From NCBI GenBank assembly GCA_964493075.1, contig CAZBNU010000254.1:1-5454 (forward strand): a DNA stretch of 5,454 nucleotides. Reading direction: 5' to 3'. This DNA is from SLFT01 sp964493075 (GTDB taxonomy: Bacteria; Hydrogenedentota; Hydrogenedentia; Hydrogenedentales; CAITNO01). Of this stretch, positions 1 through 4,621 are shown piece by piece. Under the pieces are notes generated by a model. It ran no database searches, was not told where the DNA came from, and saw only the letters and a program-made list of their open reading frames with translations. How positions within the stretch are numbered: the stretch's first letter is position 1; each line of letters begins with the position of its first letter. The position numbers and the translations under genes are program-made.

Positions 1-31
1 TAGTGCCATGAAGAATTCCCTAAACGACAAC

Positions 32-68
32 AAAAAAAGCCCCCGCAGGTATTGCAGTCTGCGGGGGC
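32..68 (-). terminator. Rho-independent terminator of the modular lipoprotein gene
   Basis: A perfect 10-bp GC-rich stem (GCCCCCGCAG at 39-48 pairing with CTGCGGGGGC at 59-68) encloses a 10-nt loop. Read on the minus strand it is followed at once by seven T residues (complement of 32-38). It begins 20 nt after the lipoprotein stop codon, so it ends that transcript. On the plus strand the stem is not followed by a T-run, so it should work in one direction only. Bases 1-31 beyond it show nothing recognisable. Confidence 0.93.
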
Positions 69-88
69 GTAGATGTTAATTTATCGGG

Positions 89-2566
89 TTACGGGGCGGG
101 AGGTGGAGGTGGCGCAACAATGCTCACTTCAACCGTATAAGTAACAATTTCCTTATTAGTTCCTTCCACTTTAATCCCATACTCGCCGATAGTCGCAGGG
201 GTTACATTAAAATCTTTTCCCGGCTGCTCTATGGCGGGACTACCTTCAGACCACCAGGAAAGGGTGACAGGCGCGCCGCCGGTACCGTTTAATTCGATGT
301 GCAAATGACCACCAGCCAGAATCGTATCTAAATCTGGCTGTTGAAGGTTGACTTTGTATAAATCGCTGTCGCCAGGCCACAGTTCCTGTTCGCCGCTGTC
401 GCCGGGGATGGCAATGGCTGGCGCGAGTGGCATGTCCACGCCAAAGTTGCCGGTCGGATTGATGCCCGGTTCCAGGCGCAGTGCGATGGTGTAACTGACG
501 CTGGCTTCAGCATCAACACCTGCGTGACGTACCGCAATGAGGTATTCGCCTTCCGTCGGTACGGCCGCCCAGAAAGTGTCATTCTGATCTTCAAGTGCGC
601 CGCCTTCGGGCCACCAGGACGCGATAACATTATCTTCCGCGCCGTTGGCGGTAACCGTTACTTCCAACTGGCGGCCAGCCTGGGCATCTGATACATTCAA
701 AAGGAACACATCGGAATCGCCGGGCCACAGTACACCGGATCCGCCTGCTGCAACGTCAATGGTTGTGGCAGCGGCCGCATCCGCAGCAAAATCGCCTGTC
801 GCATTCCGGTGGTCGTCTTCAGCAACGGCAACTGTAAACGCGGTTTCCAGCACATTCTCATCCACTCCGGAAGCAACAACATAAACCGCTGTGTCGGGGT
901 CCTGATTGTCATAATAGGCAACGAGGCTCTTGGGTTGCAGACTGTCCACCGGCCAGGCATCCGCTGCTTCCACATCAAAGCCGGTTGCGCCGCCATTAAT
1001 CGTCCAGACTTCCAAAAGGTTGGCACCTTCGGACTGCACCTGATACAGGAAGTGTTCCCTGGGCGCGGTAAATGTCAGCATATCCGTATCGGTTTGCCAT
1101 AAAGTACCCTGGCCACTACCGTTAACCGCTACCGTGGCAGCATTCGCGGTATTGGCAAGGTGTGCATCCACATGGTCATCGCCAATGACAGCCACGGAAT
1201 AGGCGCCCATGTCCAGTTTGAAGGGATTTAACGGTTTCTGTACCATTTTCACCGAGAAGGGGATGGTCTCCTCCATCCTCGCCGTCTGGAAGATAGCCAT
1301 GTCATTGCGGCCGTCAACCTCTCGTTGCAGGAATTCAGCAAGTCCCAATGCCACGTCGTCCAAGGGTTCATCCTCGGTATTGCCGCTGACATTGAGACGC
1401 AGGTCGAAGTCGCCCCGTGTTTCCACCCAATAGGTGCTATAGGGCGCAGCATCAAAATCAAACCAGTCCTCATCGCCGCGAGTCAGGTAACCGGCAACGG
1501 CCGATTCCGCATTCAATGCAGGCGTGTCTATAGTTGTTGCCAGTGCAGGCAGGTTGCCGTGGTCATCAGCGAAGATGCGCAGCAGATACTCACTGCCAAA
1601 GAACTCCTGATCCGCTGTAAGGTCTACATGTCCGGATGCGCTGGGTTCACCCACCAGACTCACCAGAATGTAGTAACGCCCCGCATAGGGTGCATACAGG
1701 GGTTGCGGCAGGCAACTGTCGCAATCCACCACCTCGCAGGTAATGTCTCCAAGCGGGCTGTATACCAATGCCGTGACATGGCCGCGACTGGCAGCCGGTT
1801 CCAGAAATTCAATCATATAACTTGTGTCATCGGCGGCATCAAAGTAGAACCAGTCGTGTTTGTTCACTTTAACTTCGCCCTTAAGGTAGGGGGCTTCATC
1901 GGTAGCCGGGTTGTAGATGGTGAGCGCATTAGCGTCGGCGCTATCGGCAACGGTGCCCACCTGAATGTTATAGGTGCGTACATCGTAATAGGCGGCGAGG
2001 GCCACCTCATCGTCTTTGCAGTTGGGTAGGCATTCGAGCATACGGGCTGCTTGCACCACTACGTAGTAGGTGGTTGTTTCTGCTGCCACAAAACTGGGGA
2101 TGGCAATGGCTTTGTTGGCCGATTTCATCCCTGTTATGTCGTGATCGTCATGCACGTTGGGATGTTCCCAGTAATAAAAATCCGGCTCCACGGGGTCCGT
2201 GGTCCACAACATAATCGCCATCTGTCCCTTGGCTTCGGTGTCCACCCCTTTGAACAGCATGACATTGACCGGCGCATTACCGGAGGCATAAATGTAATAC
2301 TTCTGTCCGGCTTCTGCGTCAAAGCGGTACCAGTCCCAGTTGCCCGTACCCAAGTCCGCGTTCATGGTCATGGGATCACCATCAACAGCCAGGAGATACG
2401 GTGCGGGATTCAAAGGTACCTGTATCAAACCCGTCTCGCCAGGTTGCGTAATTGCCACGGGACTTGGCTGCGGACAGCCCATTAGCAGTACCGCCAGCAG
2501 CGGCGCTGCAATAACAGCAAACGACAGTAACCGCCAGTTTTTGTGAAAAACAGAACCCATCTTCAT
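89..2566 (-). CDS. Large modular lipoprotein with about six PPC-like beta-rich repeats
   Basis: The protein has 825 residues. It opens with a lipoprotein signal peptide: basic n-region (K9, R12), hydrophobic stretch at about 13-29, and lipobox LLMGC with the lipidated Cys at position 31. Pro32 follows rather than Asp, which fits outer-membrane sorting if Lol rules apply. The mature part is made of about six modules, near residues 56-205, 211-332, 338-464, 466-587, 589-697 and 702-817. Each has a D-W/D-x-(F/Y/L)-x-(F/L) strand motif (DWYRFDA 78-84, DWFYFDA 238-244, DWFDFDA 367-373, LWPGDSD 613-619 and 729-735) and ends in a Y-x-(L/V/I) strand. Modules 2-4 end in a DDH linker (334-336, 463-465, 584-586). 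This pattern resembles pre-peptidase C-terminal domains, which are non-catalytic beta-sandwiches. I see no protease or other catalytic domain. Module 1 has a His/Asp-rich segment (134-143) and C179/C183; module 2 has C277, C282 and C285. The C-terminus is an APPPPPAP tail. Start M1 is chosen because AGGAGG lies 7 nt upstream. Family-level resemblance is fairly secure; function (surface adhesion, binding or scaffold) is inference. Confidence 0.9.
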   Translation of the reverse strand: MKMGSVFHKNWRLLSFAVIAAPLLAVLLMGCPQPSPVAITQPGETGLIQVPLNPAPYLLAVDGDPMTMNADLGTGNWDWYRFDAEAGQKYYIYASGNAPVNVMLFKGVDTEAKGQMAIMLWTTDPVEPDFYYWEHPNVHDDHDITGMKSANKAIAIPSFVAAETTTYYVVVQAARMLECLPNCKDDEVALAAYYDVRTYNIQVGTVADSADANALTIYNPATDEAPYLKGEVKVNKHDWFYFDAADDTSYMIEFLEPAASRGHVTALVYSPLGDITCEVVDCDSCLPQPLYAPYAGRYYILVSLVGEPSASGHVDLTADQEFFGSEYLLRIFADDHGNLPALATTIDTPALNAESAVAGYLTRGDEDWFDFDAAPYSTYWVETRGDFDLRLNVSGNTEDEPLDDVALGLAEFLQREVDGRNDMAIFQTARMEETIPFSVKMVQKPLNPFKLDMGAYSVAVIGDDHVDAHLANTANAATVAVNGSGQGTLWQTDTDMLTFTAPREHFLYQVQSEGANLLEVWTINGGATGFDVEAADAWPVDSLQPKSLVAYYDNQDPDTAVYVVASGVDENVLETAFTVAVAEDDHRNATGDFAADAAAATTIDVAAGGSGVLWPGDSDVFLLNVSDAQAGRQLEVTVTANGAEDNVIASWWPEGGALEDQNDTFWAAVPTEGEYLIAVRHAGVDAEASVSYTIALRLEPGINPTGNFGVDMPLAPAIAIPGDSGEQELWPGDSDLYKVNLQQPDLDTILAGGHLHIELNGTGGAPVTLSWWSEGSPAIEQPGKDFNVTPATIGEYGIKVEGTNKEIVTYTVEVSIVAPPPPPAP
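119..760 (-). repeat. Two most similar protein-coding modules (5 and 6) of the lipoprotein
   Basis: Module 5 (residues about 603-697, bases 476-760) and module 6 (residues about 717-816, bases 119-418) share clear blocks in the same order. Both have LWPGDSD (bases 710-730 and 362-382), a WW-x-EG block (WWPEGG at 651-656 and WWSEGS at 771-776), a GEY strand (673-675 and 794-796), and a terminal YT(I/V) strand. The match at two separated blocks points to an internal duplication more recent than that of modules 1-4, which keep only the D-W-F core. The module boundaries are my estimate. Confidence 0.65.
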
Positions 2567-2792
2567 AATTCATCCTCCTGTATCTTACCGGAAAAACAGT
2601 AATCCCAAGCCTATCCCGGGACGCTGTTGACCACACGAATTTTCATTTGCAGGCCCCAAAAAATTACAAAAAAAACTTCTATTGCCTTTAATACGCAAAT
2701 GCTCGCTTTCCCTAAACCCTGCCTCCAAACCCATCCTTCCTCAATCCATCCCATCTACGTTACATGGGACAGCAACAGTTTACCTGAACCTT
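2567..2792 (-). other. Long purine-rich 5' leader of the lipoprotein gene
   Basis: If transcription starts near 2792, as the promoter predicts, the leader is about 225 nt. From 2710 to 2752 the transcript strand is strikingly G/A-rich: on the plus strand the stretch has a single G. The transcript carries several GGA motifs, including AAGGATGG (2731-2738) and ATGGATT (2743-2749), and GGG tracts near 2718, 2730 and 2751. Further downstream are T8 and T6 runs (about 2659-2685) with no stable hairpin before them, so they do not look like an attenuator. A 7-bp inverted repeat (2644-2650 with 2695-2701) spans that T-rich part. No open reading frame here looks real on either strand. A regulatory role is inference. 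Confidence 0.45.
2574..2579 (-). promoter_or_regulatory. Shine-Dalgarno sequence that sets the lipoprotein start
   Basis: AGGAGG on the minus strand lies 7 nt before the ATG at 2566-2564. A second in-frame ATG two codons later (M3) would sit 13 nt away, so the first ATG is preferred. The site runs on into GGATG, so it also forms a GGA motif of the CsrA-binding type. Confidence 0.85.
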
Positions 2793-2798
2793 ATGTAC

Positions 2799-2828
2799 AT
2801 CGTACCACGCACTCGCCTGAATTGTCAA
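2799..2828 (-). promoter_or_regulatory. Predicted sigma70 promoter for the lipoprotein gene
   Basis: On the minus strand a perfect -35 TTGACA (2823-2828) is separated by 18 nt from the -10 hexamer TACGAT (2799-2804). A TG one base upstream of the hexamer makes it an extended -10. The -35 box starts 18 bases past the msr stop codon, so the lipoprotein has its own promoter even though it lies in the same direction as msr. I see no terminator between the two genes, so read-through from msr remains possible. Confidence 0.65.
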
Positions 2829-2846
2829 TCCTATTGTTTGTTGAAG

Positions 2847-3755
2847 CTAGAACCTTTTTTGATACACATGACAATAGGGGCGTCCGTTTTTCTTTGCGTA
2901 ATAATCCTGGTGGTAGTCTTCAGCCGGCCAGAACGCATCGGCTTTAACCACCTGTGTGGCCACATTGTATCCCTTCTGGCGCAGCACTTCTATAAGGCGC
3001 AATGTCACTGCTTTTTGTTCTTCGTTGGTGTAAAAGACTGCTGACCGGTATTGGTCGCCAATATCCGGTCCCTGCCGGTTTACCTGCGTTGGGTCGTGGG
3101 TTTCAAAAAACAATCGCGCCAATACTTCAAAACTGGTTTGTGCAGGATCAAAGGTGACCTCCAAGGCTTCTGCATGTCCTGTTGTGCCGCTACAGACTTC
3201 CTGGTAAGTGGGATTCTGCGTTTTTCCGCCGGTGTAGCCTACCCGGGTTTGTAAGACACCGGGTAGTTCCCGAAAGAAATACTCCACGCCCCAGAAACAA
3301 CCACCAGCGAAAATGGCGCGGTCTGGCTTCATGGGCGTCTGAGTTAACTGTTCAGGCACAAAATTAATGGAGAGAGAATTTACGCAATGACGGGTATTTT
3401 TAGGGGTGAGCCCCTCACCCAAAAAGACGTGTCCGAGGTGTGCTCCACAGTTGTTACATAGAATCTCTGTGCGCATGCCGTCTGCGTCTGGCACCCGCTT
3501 CACAGCGCCCTTGATTTCATCGTCAAAGCTGGGCCAGCCGCAGCCCGAATGAAATTTAGTGTCCGACTTGTATAAGGGGGCATTGCATCGTTTACAGAGG
3601 TAGGTGCCAGGTTCAAAATGGTTGTTGTAAATACCTGAGAAGGGCCGTTCCGTACCCTTATGCACAATTATTCGTTCTTCTTCACGGGACAATTCATTGA
3701 ACTGCGATGATTCGCCTGCACAAAGCACCGATAGCAGAATATTTAGTGTTATCAT
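2847..3755 (-). CDS. msrAB: Bifunctional peptide-methionine sulfoxide reductase, MsrB-MsrA fusion
   Basis: This enzyme reduces both diastereomers of methionine sulfoxide in proteins: the MsrB half acts on the R form and the MsrA half on the S form. It has 302 residues. The MsrB domain (about 20-135) has the four zinc ligands C54, C57, C100 and C103, the SGCGWPSF block with C72 (probable resolving Cys), and the catalytic Cys C124 in RHCVNS. A linker of about 10 residues leads to the MsrA domain (about 146-300), with catalytic C153 in GGCFWG, the VGYTGG and GHAE motifs (E196), the QYRS motif (235-238) and a likely recycling C295. Every expected active-site residue is present, so both halves should be active. 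Domain order is B then A; many other fusions are A then B. Residues 1-13 are hydrophobic and could be a weak export signal, but there is no basic n-region and no good lipobox, so location is uncertain. Start ATG 3755 has AAAGGAG 8 nt upstream and an in-frame stop lies further upstream. Electrons usually come from thioredoxin-like proteins. Confidence 0.97.
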   Translation of the reverse strand: MITLNILLSVLCAGESSQFNELSREEERIIVHKGTERPFSGIYNNHFEPGTYLCKRCNAPLYKSDTKFHSGCGWPSFDDEIKGAVKRVPDADGMRTEILCNNCGAHLGHVFLGEGLTPKNTRHCVNSLSINFVPEQLTQTPMKPDRAIFAGGCFWGVEYFFRELPGVLQTRVGYTGGKTQNPTYQEVCSGTTGHAEALEVTFDPAQTSFEVLARLFFETHDPTQVNRQGPDIGDQYRSAVFYTNEEQKAVTLRLIEVLRQKGYNVATQVVKADAFWPAEDYHQDYYAKKNGRPYCHVYQKRF

Positions 3756-3763
3756 TCTGTTTT

Positions 3764-3770
3764 CTCCTTT
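3764..3770 (-). promoter_or_regulatory. Shine-Dalgarno sequence of the msr fusion gene
   Basis: AAAGGAG on the minus strand lies 8 nt before the ATG at 3755. It supports this short-N-terminus start, and no other in-frame ATG exists between it and the upstream stop codon. Confidence 0.85.
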
Positions 3771-3826
3771 ATAGTAGCGTCTAGCTGCTTAACCCATCGC
3801 GCCGTTTTTGTATTCCCGGCGGTTAT

Positions 3827-3844
3827 CCACGAAGGTCACGAAGG
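3827..3844. repeat. Short tandem repeat, two 9-base CACGAAGG-type units
   Basis: CCACGAAGG is followed directly by TCACGAAGG; the two differ only in the first base. A degraded third unit (GGGAAGGAA, 3845-3853) may follow. From general knowledge, strings of CACGAAGG-like 9-mers occur dispersed in intergenic DNA of several bacterial groups. Membership of such a family cannot be shown from one copy. Confidence 0.5.
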
Positions 3845-4040
3845 GGGAAGGAACAAGATGTTAACGACGGAAAAGAAAGGGAAATAATAAATATACTACT
3901 ATGTTTTAATGAAAGAATATTTTGAAAAATTGTGAATACCTGAAATGAAAATGCTTTTCTGTGTTTTTTCATGAAACTTTATTTGCCGTAGTGGTATTGG
4001 TACAGTAGCGGTCACGTTAGAGCGTTTTTTTTGGCGAGGC

Positions 4041-4071
4041 TTGCAACACATTGCGGTTTCGATGGTATAAT
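4041..4071 (+). promoter_or_regulatory. Predicted extended -10 promoter of the plus-strand operon
   Basis: A perfect TATAAT (4066-4071) is preceded by TG and one base (TGGTATAAT), which is the extended -10 form. The best -35 candidate, TTGCAA (4041-4046), is 19 nt away, longer than ideal, but extended -10 promoters tolerate a weak -35. Transcription would start near 4078, leaving a leader of about 108 nt before the ATG at 4186. Confidence 0.6.
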
Positions 4072-4098
4072 AGAGTGAAGGTAATTGAAACTATGGGT

Positions 4099-4120
4099 TG
4101 CACGCAGCGATTTGCGCGCA
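4099..4120 (+). other. GC-rich hairpin in the leader of the plus-strand operon
   Basis: TGCACGCA (4099-4106) can pair with TGCGCGCA (4113-4120) at seven of eight positions around a 6-nt loop. It lies about 20 nt after the predicted transcription start. No T-run follows, so it is not a terminator. An orphan Shine-Dalgarno-like AAGGAG (4125-4130) lies 4 bases after the stem, with no usable start codon at the normal distance. The hairpin may stabilise the 5' end or control translation; this is inference. Confidence 0.45.
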
Positions 4121-4185
4121 GGATAAGGAGATATATATTCGACGGCACGTAGCAGGTGTTGTTGTTCCCACCAGGGAAATATGTT

Positions 4186-4605
4186 ATGAGTGAAAGCCCT
4201 CAAATACATTCACATCTTAAGTTTACACTGGCGGTAATACTGATTTTTCTTGCGCTGGCTACTGGCTCTGTGGCAGAATCTATATCCATACCGCCAGAGT
4301 CGGTAGATGACCAGAAGATTTTCTGGGGTCTGGCGAGCAAGTTCGAGAAGCCTGGTTCCGTTGATTACGTTGCCTTGGTGACAGCAACCGAGGAATATCA
4401 ACAGGCCAAGAAAGTTGAGAGTGGTACTGCCCGCTATTGGATACTGGTGAATAAAGCCAATGAATCGGCAGTGCGTGCGGTCAGTGCCGTTGGCAGTGAG
4501 ACGGATTACGACCTGATTGTATTGAAGGGCTATCTTGAAGGCTTGGACCCTCCGATTGAAACGGAAGACATTACCGAACTGGCGCTCGCGAAATTACAGC
4601 ATTAG
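4186..4605 (+). CDS. Small secreted (periplasmic) protein of unknown function
   Basis: The protein has 139 residues from ATG 4186. The N-terminus looks like a Sec signal peptide: n-region with H8, H10 and K12, hydrophobic core at about 13-25, and a signal peptidase I site near S-V-A before ES (about residue 30). There is no lipobox. The mature part of about 109 residues is acidic and looks mostly helical, with a conserved-looking ARYWILVNKANE block. I do not recognise the family and see no catalytic motif. The frame could be extended to GTG 4156, but that codon has no ribosome site nearby, while ATG 4186 has AGGG 9 nt upstream and begins a normal signal peptide. The gene is first in a probable operon: the next gene, a lipoprotein, starts 16 bases after the stop, suggesting that the two act together in the envelope. 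Confidence 0.8.
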   Translation: MSESPQIHSHLKFTLAVILIFLALATGSVAESISIPPESVDDQKIFWGLASKFEKPGSVDYVALVTATEEYQQAKKVESGTARYWILVNKANESAVRAVSAVGSETDYDLIVLKGYLEGLDPPIETEDITELALAKLQH

Positions 4606-4621
4606 GAAAAAATTTGAGCGC

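Larger units (their letters stand above)
3756..4185. other. Divergent intergenic region between msr and the plus-strand operon
   Basis: These 430 bases separate two divergently read units. From the left they hold the msr ribosome site, a weak 5-bp inverted repeat (3800-3804 with 3817-3821), the 9-mer tandem repeat, an AT-rich block at about 3885-3985 that includes a 10-bp palindrome TTTCATGAAA (3967-3976), the extended -10 promoter reading right, and a leader with a hairpin. A promoter for msr must lie here, but I could not find a convincing -35/-10 pair on the minus strand. No protein-coding gene is supported. Confidence 0.6.

Noticed and set aside
1325..2029. 234-codon open frame on the plus strand inside the lipoprotein gene
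   Set aside because: It lies wholly antisense to a well-supported gene with signal peptide, ribosome site and terminator. Its translation shows no domain and it has no ribosome site; it is a mirror of the real codons.
2659..2686. T8 and T6 runs in the lipoprotein leader as an attenuator
   Set aside because: The only nearby inverted repeat is 7 bp with a 44-nt loop that contains the T-runs themselves, so no terminator hairpin comes before them.
2627..3044. Two overlapping plus-strand open frames (106 and 120 codons) across the msr 3' end
   Set aside because: They run antisense into the conserved MsrA domain, lack ribosome sites, and show low-complexity or unrecognisable translations.
3967..3976. 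Palindrome TTTCATGAAA as an operator
   Set aside because: A single AT-rich 10-bp palindrome in an AT-rich block is expected by chance, and it does not overlap either predicted promoter.
4015..4032. T8 run after AGCG as a possible terminator
   Set aside because: No stable GC-rich stem precedes the T-run on the plus strand, and it lies upstream of the promoter rather than after a gene.
4156..4185. GTG start at 4156 for the small secreted protein
   Set aside because: No ribosome site lies within range, and the ten extra residues would push the signal peptide inward. ATG 4186 has AGGG at a workable spacing.
4012..4209. 65-codon minus-strand open frame over the divergent promoter region
   Set aside because: It overlaps the predicted promoter, the leader hairpin and the start of the secreted-protein gene, and has no domain or clear ribosome site.
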